From Hyphococcus sp. (GTDB taxonomy: Bacteria > Pseudomonadota > Alphaproteobacteria > Caulobacterales > Parvularculaceae), in assembly GCA_021776245.1 (NCBI GenBank), contig JAJFGF010000063.1:1-42472 (forward strand): DNA of 42,472 nt, in the 5' to 3' direction. This document shows positions 34,849-42,472 of this stretch, piece by piece. A program made the position numbers and the translations under genes. The notes under the pieces were generated by a model, which searched no databases, had not been told where the DNA came from, and was given only the letters and a program-made list of their open reading frames with translations. How positions within the stretch are numbered: position 1 is the first letter of the stretch; every line of letters begins with the position of its first letter.

Positions 34849-35298
34849 TTATTTCTTGTTCAATCTGGCGGCAACACGCGCGCGTGCGGCGCCGCTGTCC
34901 TGATCCTCCACATAGATCAGCCCGCAGATCCGCCGGATCAGCGTGTCCTCGAACGGGTCGCGCTCGCCATCCGACAGGACGATTTCCCAGAGTTGTTCGA
35001 TAAAAGCGATTTTTTCTTCTGCGGCCATCTCTTTGGCGATTCGGGTAAAGCGCTGAATATCGAGGGCGCCGGCCTGGGCCGCTTCGCCTCTGGCGCGTAA
35101 AGCGGCGGCGTCTGCGGTGGCCACGCCAAACTTCGCCGCCAGGGATTTGTCGATAATCGCCTTTTCGCTTTCCCGGTATTTTTCATCGGCGCAAGCGGCC
35201 TCAACCAAAAGCGCAGCGATGGCAAGCTGCAGCGGGTCGGTTGTCTCTGCCGCCTGTTTTGGCGCTGCAGTTTTTTTTCCAAACAGTTTGTCAAACAT
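34849..35298 (-). CDS. TerB-like (tellurite-resistance TerB family) protein
   Basis: 149-residue all-helical cytoplasmic protein. The short basic N-terminus MFDKLFGKK is followed by a TerB fold: LAIAALLVEAACADEKYRESE at about 25-45 with the acidic residues typical of the family, and LWEIVLSDGERDPFEDTLIRRICGLI near 103-128. The molecular function of stand-alone members is unknown and tellurite resistance should not be assumed. AAGGA seven bases upstream supports the start. It lies between the S4 protein and ferredoxin genes, all leftward. Confidence 0.85.
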   Translation of the reverse strand: MFDKLFGKKTAAPKQAAETTDPLQLAIAALLVEAACADEKYRESEKAIIDKSLAAKFGVATADAAALRARGEAAQAGALDIQRFTRIAKEMAAEEKIAFIEQLWEIVLSDGERDPFEDTLIRRICGLIYVEDQDSGAARARVAARLNKK

Positions 35299-35324
35299 GG
35301 GTCGTTCCTTAACTGGATCAGGGA

Positions 35325-35726
35325 CTAGCTTGTCTTGATCGCCTCGAGCGCGCGGCGATCTTTTTTTGTCGGCCGGCCGGCGCCTTTTTCGCGCGCAAAG
35401 TCAGGCTTTGGGCGCGCTGATTTCGGCGGAACCGGCGGCGATTGATCGTCATACAACAGCCGGGCCTCGCGCGCGGGGCCCCGCCGCAACGCGCAGTCCT
35501 TAATTTCGATAATTCGCAAGGCTTCGTTCCTGGTAAAGACCAGAACATCGCCGGCGCAAATCGTAAGGCTCGGTTTTTCTGCGCGCAACGTGATTTCGCC
35601 GCGGGTTATGCGAAGATTTCCATCGCTGACAAATTTCGATGCAAGGGTGCGCGTCTTGAAAAATCGAGCGTGCCATAACCATCGGTCAATTCGCTGTGTA
35701 TCAGGCGCGGCGTTGCCGGCCGTCAT
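35325..35726 (-). CDS. S4-domain RNA-binding protein (HslR/Hsp15-like)
   Basis: 133 residues. The S4 domain occupies about 11-75, starting with QRIDRWLWHARFFKTRTLASKFV, the signature of Hsp15-type proteins, which bind stalled 50S subunits carrying nascent peptide. A basic, disordered tail follows (KPDFAREKGAGRPTKKDRR), normal for this group. It overlaps the helicase stop by four bases (ATGA), so the two are translated together, and an RNA-related joint role is plausible. Confidence 0.9.
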   Translation of the reverse strand: MTAGNAAPDTQRIDRWLWHARFFKTRTLASKFVSDGNLRITRGEITLRAEKPSLTICAGDVLVFTRNEALRIIEIKDCALRRGPAREARLLYDDQSPPVPPKSARPKPDFAREKGAGRPTKKDRRALEAIKTS

Positions 35727-38700
35727 TCGGCAGTCTCAGGGGCTTTACTGGTTTTGGCGTCTTTCTTCACATTGGTTAGTTCAGCCTTGAGCCCGGCGAG
35801 CACCGCAAAAGGCGAATTTGGGTCGGCCTTTTTTTCGCGCGGCGGGTGACGGCGCGGCGCATTTTGTTTCCTGGGGCCGCGGCTCTTGTCGTGCTTGCTG
35901 TCATGCGCGCGTTTGCCTTTGCCGCGCTCACCCGGTTTGCCGGCAGATCTGGCGTCGCGCTTGGGCGCATGCGCCGGTTTGCGAGGCGCTGGACGCCACA
36001 GGGAAAGTTCTATTTCTTTTGGCGCATCGGCGACTTGCACGACCGGGGCTTCCTGCGCATTTTTGTCGGCGGGCGCTGAAGGCGCCGGCGCGGCTTCGGG
36101 CGCTGCGATTGCGCCGTCTTTTGTTTCAGCTGCAGCGGCGGCGCCTGGCGTCGGTTCCGCTGGCGCGGCGGCCGCTATTGTTTCATGTGATGTCTGTGGC
36201 GTTGATTCCGGCGGCGCTTCCACCGGCGCTGTCAGCGCCGAGGCTGGTTCCGTTGACTGCGGCGCGCTTGAAAGCGTTGCGGCGTCATTCACGATTGCAT
36301 CGGGGGCTGTTGCCTGAGATGTTGCAGCTTCAGCTGTCGCCGCGCCGGGCGCCGCTGCGCCCGGCGATGTTGCTCTAATTGGCTCCGCATCAGCTGTCGC
36401 CGCTTCAGGAGCGGGCGTCTCGATTTTACGTTTCACAATATGTTTGCGAAAGCCGAGTGAGCGCAGGATCGCTTCGAACTCTTCGCCGGAACAGCCGACA
36501 AGCGACATCATCTGCGACGACGTTTCAAATCCTTCACGTGTTTTTGCTTCATTGCGCGCGGTGCGGATAAGGCCGGCGAGGCGCTCAAGCATATCGATGC
36601 GTACGGCGCGTTCGCCGGACGGGCGGTAACCGCTGGCGTAATAATAAGCATGCGGCAGCTTGTCCGACATTTTAACGGAAACCAGCCCCGCCTTTGGCGG
36701 CGGCGTCTCGCCCGGTTTGCGGTCCGCCCACAGCGCCCAGAGAAGCGTCAAAAGGCTTGCGGGCGCCGGTTTTAAAAGCGCTGGCATATGCAGCGTATAC
36801 TCGCCAAAGCGGATGCCGATTTTTCGCAGCTTCGCGCGCTCTTCCTGGGCGATTTGCTTTAATTCATCGGCAAACTGGGTGCGTGACGTGGCGCCGAAAT
36901 TTTCAACGACGCGATATGCAACGCCTTTGGTGAGGCCGTTGAGCGCATTGTCGCCGTCCGCGTTGGCGGCAGTTTGAAGGACAACGAGCGGTCCCAGCAA
37001 TCCCTCGATCCTGGCCGTAACAAAATCTTTCAACCGGTCTTCGACCCGGCCGCGCATATTGGGCGTGATATCGGAAAGCCCTGATATCACCACATCCGGC
37101 CGTAGCGCAGCAGGGCCTTTGGTCAGTTGCGCCACTTTTGCGGACCGCCAAAAGATCGCCCCGTCATCGCCGAGCGTCAGATCGCCGGGCGCCGCATTGG
37201 CAAGCGCTGCGGCGCGCGCAGCCATAATCGGCCGCAGCGCTTTTTCGCCGGCAGCGCGTAAGGATTTCGCCTCGGCGCCGATCGCGCGCGGATCGACAAT
37301 GAACTCAAACCCCAAAAGGCGGCCGATAAACTGGCCTTCCACAATCACTTCTCCGTCGTCGGTAACCCCAGCAAGTAGAGGGGTATCATCTTTCAGGCGC
37401 TTTAACAGCGCCGATGTGCGCCGATCAACAAAACGTTGTGTCAATTTCTCGTGCAGCGCATCCGAAAGTCTGTCTTCTATCGCGCGAGCGCGCTCTTGCC
37501 AATAAGGCGCATTTTCGAGCCACATGCCGCGATGGGAAAGATAAGTCCATGTCCTGATATGGGAAATGCGCGCGGAAAGTGCGTCAATGTCGCCGTCAAT
37601 ACGGTCCAGCGGTTCGATTCTGGGCGCCAGCCAGGCGTCGGGGACGCGACCGTCGCGCATAAGCAGGAGATAGATTTCGCCCAGTAATCTCGAATGCTGG
37701 TCATGAGTGATCTTACGAAAATCTGGAATCTGACAAATATCCCACAATGTGGATAACGCGGCGCCGCCTTTGGCGATATCGCGAATATCATCATGGGCAA
37801 GCAGGCGGTGAAGCGCGTCTTCGTCGTCTTCCCGCCGCGAGCGGATGAATTCCATGCGCGGCGCGGATTGGTTAAGCGAATGAAGAAGCGCGGGAACCGA
37901 TGAAAGATCGATCCGTTCCGATCGCCATTGCAGGGCGGTAACCGGATCGAATTGATGATCTTCGATCGCCTGCGTAATGTCCTCGTCCAGTGGCGCGCAA
38001 TTGGCCGTAACGCCGAACGTCCCGTCGCGAATATGCCGTCCGGCGCGGCCTGCAATCTGCGCCATTTCCGCAGCCGTCAAATTGCGACCCGACCGGCCGT
38101 CGAATTTTCTTTTTGCTGCAAAGGCAACATGGTCGATATCCATGTTAAGTCCCATGCCGATGGCGTCGGTCGCGACAAGATAATCAACGTCGCCGGAATG
38201 ATAGAGTTCGGCCTGGGCGTTGCGGGTGCGCGGCGACAGGGCGCCGAGGATGACTGCTGCGCCGCCGCGCTGTCTGCGAATTAGTTCTGCGGTGGCGTAA
38301 ACCATGTCCGATGAAAAGGCGACAATCGCGGTGCGGCGCGGCAGGCGCGTGACTTTTTTTGAACCTGCGTAAGAAAGCCTGGAAAATCGTTCTCGTGAAA
38401 GAAACCGTATATCGCGAAACAGCCGCTGCAGCACAGGCCGCATCGTGTCCGAACCCAGCAACAGTGTTTCGGAAGTTCCGCGCGCGTGAAGAATGCGCGA
38501 CGTAAAAATACGGCCCCGTTCACGATCCGCCGCCAGTTGAACTTCATCGATTGCGAGAAACTCAACTTCACGTTCCAGCGGCATGGCCTCGACTGTCGCC
38601 ACCCAATATTGCGGAGAAGGCGGGATTATTTTTTCTTCGCCGGTGACAAGCGCCACAGCGCGCGGGCCCTTCAGTTTGACGACGCGGTCATAAATCTCGC

Positions 38701-38860
38701 GCGCGAGCAACCGCAGCGGCAGGCCGATCATGCCTGAGCGGTGCGCCAGCATTCGTTCCAGCGCGTAATGGGTTTTGCCTGTATTGGTCGGGCCCAAAAC
38801 CGCTGTCACGCGACCGCCGCCGGCCGGGGAAAAATCGTCAAAGGCGAATGAAGAGGGCAC
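35723..38860 (-). CDS. Suv3/MgpS-like superfamily 2 RNA helicase
   Basis: ATP-dependent helicase of 1045 residues. Walker A is GPTNTGKT at 23-30 and the DExx box is DEVQ at 105-108. A second RecA domain contains VATDAIGMGLNMDIDHVAF and QIAGRAGRHIRDGTFG. Residues past about 840 form a long Ala/Pro/Glu-rich linker and then a strongly basic segment (KPAHAPKRDARSAGKPGERG and onward) before a conserved-looking end FAVLAGLKAELTN. Suv3 relatives unwind RNA and partner with RNases; the bacterial function is little known. First gene of the cluster that continues with the S4 protein. Confidence 0.92.
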   Translation of the reverse strand: MPSSFAFDDFSPAGGGRVTAVLGPTNTGKTHYALERMLAHRSGMIGLPLRLLAREIYDRVVKLKGPRAVALVTGEEKIIPPSPQYWVATVEAMPLEREVEFLAIDEVQLAADRERGRIFTSRILHARGTSETLLLGSDTMRPVLQRLFRDIRFLSRERFSRLSYAGSKKVTRLPRRTAIVAFSSDMVYATAELIRRQRGGAAVILGALSPRTRNAQAELYHSGDVDYLVATDAIGMGLNMDIDHVAFAAKRKFDGRSGRNLTAAEMAQIAGRAGRHIRDGTFGVTANCAPLDEDITQAIEDHQFDPVTALQWRSERIDLSSVPALLHSLNQSAPRMEFIRSRREDDEDALHRLLAHDDIRDIAKGGAALSTLWDICQIPDFRKITHDQHSRLLGEIYLLLMRDGRVPDAWLAPRIEPLDRIDGDIDALSARISHIRTWTYLSHRGMWLENAPYWQERARAIEDRLSDALHEKLTQRFVDRRTSALLKRLKDDTPLLAGVTDDGEVIVEGQFIGRLLGFEFIVDPRAIGAEAKSLRAAGEKALRPIMAARAAALANAAPGDLTLGDDGAIFWRSAKVAQLTKGPAALRPDVVISGLSDITPNMRGRVEDRLKDFVTARIEGLLGPLVVLQTAANADGDNALNGLTKGVAYRVVENFGATSRTQFADELKQIAQEERAKLRKIGIRFGEYTLHMPALLKPAPASLLTLLWALWADRKPGETPPPKAGLVSVKMSDKLPHAYYYASGYRPSGERAVRIDMLERLAGLIRTARNEAKTREGFETSSQMMSLVGCSGEEFEAILRSLGFRKHIVKRKIETPAPEAATADAEPIRATSPGAAAPGAATAEAATSQATAPDAIVNDAATLSSAPQSTEPASALTAPVEAPPESTPQTSHETIAAAAPAEPTPGAAAAAETKDGAIAAPEAAPAPSAPADKNAQEAPVVQVADAPKEIELSLWRPAPRKPAHAPKRDARSAGKPGERGKGKRAHDSKHDKSRGPRKQNAPRRHPPREKKADPNSPFAVLAGLKAELTNVKKDAKTSKAPETAE

Positions 38861-39001
38861 GGGAGAATGAAGGCCTTGATCTGCCGGAAATACGCTGCAG
38901 CGCCGTTGGCGCTTGAGCGATCAGGGGCGCTACAGAAATTTCAATATATGACGATCGCGCGGATTCTCAAACAGGCAGCGATCAGCCGCGCGGCGCTTTA
39001 A

Positions 39002-40834
39002 TCAGCCAGGCGAGGCAAGTTCTGAAATCGCCGGCGCGCCGGTCCACGCGTTGAGCTTTGCCCACAATTTCTCTTTACCAACGGGTTTTGGCAGATAATC
39101 GTTCATGCCTGACGCCAGACTTTTTTCTCTGTGTTCTTCCAGCGTATGGGCGGTCACACAGATAATGGGAATGTGATTCATGTGATATTGGTTTTCATAC
39201 GCCCTGATTGCTTTGGTCGCCTCATAGCCGTCCATATTCGGCATTGAAATGTCCATCAGGACAACATCGAAATTTTTGTTTTTATAGGCTTCGAATGCTT
39301 CGCATCCGTCATTGGCGAATGTCACGTCATGGCAACGTTCGCCGAGTAAATGTTTCAGGACAAGCCGGTTCACTTCATTGTCTTCAGCCACCAGAATCCG
39401 GATGCCTGTGGGCGACCCGGCGTCAGGCGCGTCTTGGGCGCATTGCCCGGGAAGCGCTTGTGGCTGGGCGGGGTCGAGGCTGACATGGGTCTCTTGTGGT
39501 TCAAAAGCGGGAGGCGCTGAATCTGATATGACCGCCAGTTTTACGCCGACGGTGAATTTGGAGCCTTTTCCCTCGACCGAGCGCACGTCGATATCGCCGC
39601 CCATTGCGCGGGCGAGCAGTTGTGAAATCGCCAGGCCGGCCCCTGTTCCGTCATAGCGCCGTGTGGTTGACGATTCTGCCTGCGCAAACTTGTCGAATAT
39701 ATTAGCGATGTAATCTGTGGGAATGCCGATCCCGGTGTCTTCGACATCAATTGTCAGGGTGAGATCGCTATCCTTGACGGCTCCGGAAAAATTGACGCGA
39801 ATCGAACCCTCATTGGTGAATTTCAGTGCGTTTTTTAAAAGGTTGAAGAGAATGCGGCGAAGCGCCCCTTCATCGCCGCGCACCATTTTCGGCAGCGATT
39901 CGTCAAATGCAAGTTTGAAATCGATATTTCTTGTCTTCGCCCGCGGTTCAAAATGCATTCTAAGCTGTTCTGCCAGAGCACGTAGTTCAAACGGTTTGGA
40001 TACGAGCTTTTCATCGCCGGCCTCTATCTTTGACAGATCGAGAATATCGTTGATGATGGCGAGCAGCGATTGGCCGGAATAGGATATTGTATCGGCATAT
40101 ACCCGTTGCTGTTCATTTAACGGCGTATTTTCGAGCATTTCCGTCATGCCGAGAATGCCGTTCATTGGCGTACGGATTTCGTGGCTCATATTGGAAAGAA
40201 ATTCCGATTTGGCGCGATTGGCGGTTTCAGCTTCTGCGCGCGCTTCGGAGAGTTTTGCCGCCGCGCGTTCCATCTCTCTTTGAAAAATAGCGGCGCTGCC
40301 CGTCAGCACCAGCAAAACCATCGTCAGACCGACAAACAGCCATGATGACAGCGTTTCCGGAGTCGTATCGTAAACGCTTGGAGGGATGGACTGGTTGTTG
40401 AGATGAAGGACAAGATAGGCGGCAAAAACCAGGATTGCCGCGCCGATCCCTTCTTTCCATCCCAAAAACAGCGTCGCCATCATTGCCCATGGCAACATGA
40501 ATAACGGCGCGCGCGAATACATGCCGCCCGACGTAAGCGGCACCGCAACGAGTGCGACAAAAATAAACCCAAGAAAAAAGAAAGCGACAGCGCGAAGATT
40601 ATTGGTGAATGCAAGCACGACAGGGCAGGCAAGAAGAACTAACGGGGCCAGAATTGCGACCATTGTTTGTATGGGGTAGGCGGCATAAGACGCCTCGAAA
40701 TTGCGCAGTCCGGAAGCAAGGCCAACCGCCGCCGCGATAAAGCACATGACCAGGAGACACCGCTTGCGCGCCGCGTTTAAATGGTCCCTGTCAGTAACCG
40801 GCGGCCAGAAAAAACGGGCAAGATTGGACTTCAT
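39002..40834 (-). CDS. Hybrid sensor histidine kinase with receiver domain
   Basis: Inner-membrane kinase of 610 residues. Five or six membrane segments fill about 25-185, with no large periplasmic sensor domain. The dimerisation domain has the phosphorylated His218 ([12 protein letters not shown]). The ATPase domain has [15 protein letters not shown] and GTGAGLAIS. The receiver domain (about 478-595) has Asp528 ([12 protein letters not shown]) and Lys583. No cognate response regulator or phosphotransferase is adjacent, so it probably signals through a distant partner. It is monocistronic between the helicase and rpmB, and the signal is unknown. Confidence 0.93.
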   Translation of the reverse strand: MKSNLARFFWPPVTDRDHLNAARKRCLLVMCFIAAAVGLASGLRNFEASYAAYPIQTMVAILAPLVLLACPVVLAFTNNLRAVAFFFLGFIFVALVAVPLTSGGMYSRAPLFMLPWAMMATLFLGWKEGIGAAILVFAAYLVLHLNNQSIPPSVYDTTPETLSSWLFVGLTMVLLVLTGSAAIFQREMERAAAKLSEARAEAETANRAKSEFLSNMSHEIRTPMNGILGMTEMLENTPLNEQQRVYADTISYSGQSLLAIINDILDLSKIEAGDEKLVSKPFELRALAEQLRMHFEPRAKTRNIDFKLAFDESLPKMVRGDEGALRRILFNLLKNALKFTNEGSIRVNFSGAVKDSDLTLTIDVEDTGIGIPTDYIANIFDKFAQAESSTTRRYDGTGAGLAISQLLARAMGGDIDVRSVEGKGSKFTVGVKLAVISDSAPPAFEPQETHVSLDPAQPQALPGQCAQDAPDAGSPTGIRILVAEDNEVNRLVLKHLLGERCHDVTFANDGCEAFEAYKNKNFDVVLMDISMPNMDGYEATKAIRAYENQYHMNHIPIICVTAHTLEEHREKSLASGMNDYLPKPVGKEKLWAKLNAWTGAPAISELASPG

Positions 40835-41052
40835 CGGGCGTTCCCACGGCTAAGTCCCCCTTTGCGACCTTCCTAATAAAGGGATAGTCTTACTTATTAT
40901 TTACCACAGATACGGTTTGGGGGCCTTGAACCCTCCAGCCCGCGCGGCTTGACGGCCTGTTATGGGTCCGGTAAACGACGCCGCTTCGCTTCAGGATTTA
41001 ATTACGGGCGAGCGCCCCAAGCCGGCGCGCCCCTAACTTTAAGGCTAGACCC

Positions 41053-41331
41053 ATGGCGCGCCGCTGTGAATTGACAGGCATCGGTCCAATGACCGGCAAC
41101 AATGTTTCCCACGCCAAAAACCGCACAAAAAGGCGGTTTTTACCGAATTTGTGCAATGTGACATTGCATTCGGACAAGCTTGGCCAGGGCTTCAAATTCA
41201 AGGTTTCAGCTTCGACGCTGCGCACGGTGGACCATATTGGCGGTCTGGACGCCTTTTTGACCACGGCTGACGACGTCAAATTGTCGACGAACGCCTTGAA
41301 AGTGAAGCGCAAACTCGCCAAAGCTTCCTAA
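41053..41331 (+). CDS. rpmB: 50S ribosomal protein L28
   Basis: 92-residue ribosomal protein. The start [33 protein letters not shown] is the classical L28 N-terminus, and the alphaproteobacterial-type C-terminal extension ([11 protein letters not shown] and the basic KVKRKLAK end) is present. A short AAGG precedes the start. Its CxxxG pattern lacks the second zinc cysteine pair, as usual in C-minus forms. Core gene that anchors this part of the window as ordinary chromosome. Confidence 0.97.
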   Translation: MARRCELTGIGPMTGNNVSHAKNRTKRRFLPNLCNVTLHSDKLGQGFKFKVSASTLRTVDHIGGLDAFLTTADDVKLSTNALKVKRKLAKAS

Positions 41332-41368
41332 GAGGCGTTTAGCCCTCCGGCCGTTGAGGACGGGAAAA

Positions 41369-42073
41369 ATGGAAGCGTCGGCTGCGGTCGAAAAACACCA
41401 TTCCAAAGAAACAGCGCTACAGCGCTTCGCCCGCCATACGGGCGAGTTTTCGACTGCGTTCAGCAGGATGATGATGCTCGCGGCGGTTTTGACGCCTGTC
41501 CTGCTCACGTCGTTTTTGACCGTCGATATTCCGATGCGAATGTTCGACGGGTTTTTTGGCGAGCGCTTTGCGGTGCGCCCGTCCAACTGGCTGAGCTATG
41601 GCGGTCTTTTTATGGGCGGCGCCGTGCTTGTGACTATTTTGTTTGCGCGCAAATATGGAGGGGACGAGGCGTCACGCGCAGTCACCGCCTCCTGGGGCCT
41701 CGCTGCCGTCGCGGTTTTTGCCGAGCTGTCTTATCTCGCGCCGGCGCTCGAAGGCGGCGATATGCCGAGCGTCCGGTTTACAATTGTATTTGTCGCCAGC
41801 GCCATGGCCGGGCAGTATATTGCGGCGAATGTTTATGATGTGGCTCGCGGCGGCGGAAATTGGTGGCGGGCGCCGCTTTACGCGGCGCTGTGCGGCTATA
41901 TCGTCTATGTCCTGATTTATTTTCCGGGCATTTATCTCGGCGCCGCCGCGCCCTGGCTCAATTGGATGATCGGCGATTTTGCCATCAAAGTGCTGCTCGC
42001 ATTTGCATTTCTGCCGCTCTACGGAATGCTGCGCAAACCGTTAAAGCCGCAAAGCGGCTATGGCGGCGTTTAG
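41369..42073 (+). CDS. Membrane protein, possibly VUT/queuosine-precursor-transporter related
   Basis: 234 residues with about six hydrophobic segments. The layout, LFARKYGGDEASRAVTASWG after the second segment and AMAGQYIAANVYDVARGG in the middle, recalls the VUT family, where QLLDVxVFDxLR follows a similar helix, but the match is weak and I do not assign a function. I chose ATG 41369 with GAGG ahead; a TTG 15 bases upstream is possible. It starts 37 bases after rpmB and may share its transcript. Its stop codon lies at the edge of repeat-like sequence. Confidence 0.65.
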   Translation: MEASAAVEKHHSKETALQRFARHTGEFSTAFSRMMMLAAVLTPVLLTSFLTVDIPMRMFDGFFGERFAVRPSNWLSYGGLFMGGAVLVTILFARKYGGDEASRAVTASWGLAAVAVFAELSYLAPALEGGDMPSVRFTIVFVASAMAGQYIAANVYDVARGGGNWWRAPLYAALCGYIVYVLIYFPGIYLGAAAPWLNWMIGDFAIKVLLAFAFLPLYGMLRKPLKPQSGYGGV

Positions 42074-42074
42074 G

Positions 42075-42102
42075 GCGTTTCCGAGATAAAGTGGATTCCT
42101 GT
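42075..42102. repeat. Partial intergenic repeat unit
   Basis: Contains CGTTTCCGAGATAAAGTGGA, a form I recall from dispersed palindromic repeats in rhizobia and relatives. Only one half is evident before the sequence changes to the IS remnant. Confidence 0.3.
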
Positions 42103-42172
42103 GTATTGGATGCATGCTATAGATGCTGCGGGAAGGAGGCCGTTGGATTCCTGGTCTTTGAAGACCGTAAGC

Positions 42173-42472
42173 CGGCTTGGCCCCTTCCCGATACGCCTCG
42201 AAGGCGCGCCGGTTCATGGCGCCGTCGATGATCCATGGCGCGGTCAGCCCGTCATGACGCAGGCCAGCGATAAAGGTCTGTGTTTTCCAGTGGCCGAATG
42301 GTGCGGTTGCGCGCAAGCGTTCGCCGCACAACGACCGCCCTCGCGCTCTGGTCATTTTGGTGTTGACCGATGTTTCATCGATAAACACCAGGCGATGCGC
42401 TTCGCGGGCCATGCGGGGCTGACGCCAGACCTTCCATAAAAGACGCCCCGCCCTGACGTCAGCGCGTTCGGA
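42173..42472 (-). pseudogene. IS630-type transposase fragment
   Basis: On the minus strand the frame runs in from the window edge and reads LLWKVWRQPRMAREAHRLVF followed by IDETSVNTKMTRARGRS, the first catalytic Asp region of IS630 DDE transposases. It continues through HWKTQTFIAGLRHDGLTAPW and RRAFEAYREG. Similarity ends near 42173, before the second catalytic Asp (the DNxxSH motif), and the frame then reads unrelated sequence. The element is therefore broken at this end; its 5' part is outside the window. Not functional as seen. Confidence 0.85.

Noticed and set aside
1-42472. CRISPR array, prophage or toxin-antitoxin system
   Set aside because: I saw no regularly spaced repeats, no phage structural genes and no antitoxin partner for the peptidase remnant.

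Overview
This window is chromosomal DNA of an alphaproteobacterium, most likely from the Hyphomonadaceae/Parvularculaceae/Caulobacterales side of the class. The support is the gene order helicase - S4 RNA-binding protein - TerB-like - ferredoxin FdxA - CarD, a TonB-dependent sugar locus of Caulobacter type with tryptophan-halogenase-like genes, and a short palindromic repeat like those in rhizobial intergenic DNA. The family placement is inference; no rRNA or other strong taxonomic marker is present.

Region 1 (193-23.5 kb) is a starch/maltodextrin utilisation locus. It holds a secreted GH13 enzyme with CGTase-like domain order (catalytic, IPT/TIG, CBM20), an MFS sugar transporter followed by a LacI-type regulator, a cytoplasmic alpha-glucosidase, an exported GH13 enzyme, a TonB-dependent receptor, two flavin-dependent halogenase-like proteins, a lipoprotein GH13 enzyme, a small 2OG-Fe(II)-oxygenase-like protein (DUF6445 type), a GH97 alpha-glucosidase, a sodium/sugar symporter and glucose-6-phosphate dehydrogenase. 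The apparent logic is extracellular cutting of starch, uptake through the receptor, periplasmic trimming to maltose and glucose, inner-membrane import by the MFS and SSS transporters, hydrolysis to glucose inside, and entry into the Entner-Doudoroff route. A repeated palindrome of the form TGYAW-N4-TTRCA lies in front of four of the transcription units, which suggests one regulon, probably controlled by the local LacI protein.

Region 2 (23.5-25.0 kb) is a scar. The 6-phosphogluconolactonase gene that should follow zwf is cut off after 92 native codons by an 859-bp segment with perfect 24-bp inverted ends. The segment carries a 37-codon ORF and a decayed ImmA/IrrE-type metallopeptidase gene. 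An intact tRNA-Arg(CCT) follows, and beyond it a 41-nt orphan 5' half of a second, slightly different tRNA-Arg. No edd or glk gene follows in the window.

Region 3 (25.0-42.1 kb) looks like ordinary chromosome. A three-gene operon encodes a bacterial alpha-2-macroglobulin, penicillin-binding protein 1C and a nuclease-like protein. A convergent cluster runs from the Suv3/MgpS-like helicase down to a CarD protein with a long histone-H1-like lysine/alanine tail. Then come a hybrid histidine kinase, ribosomal protein L28 and a membrane protein possibly related to the VUT family. The window ends in a truncated IS630-type transposase.
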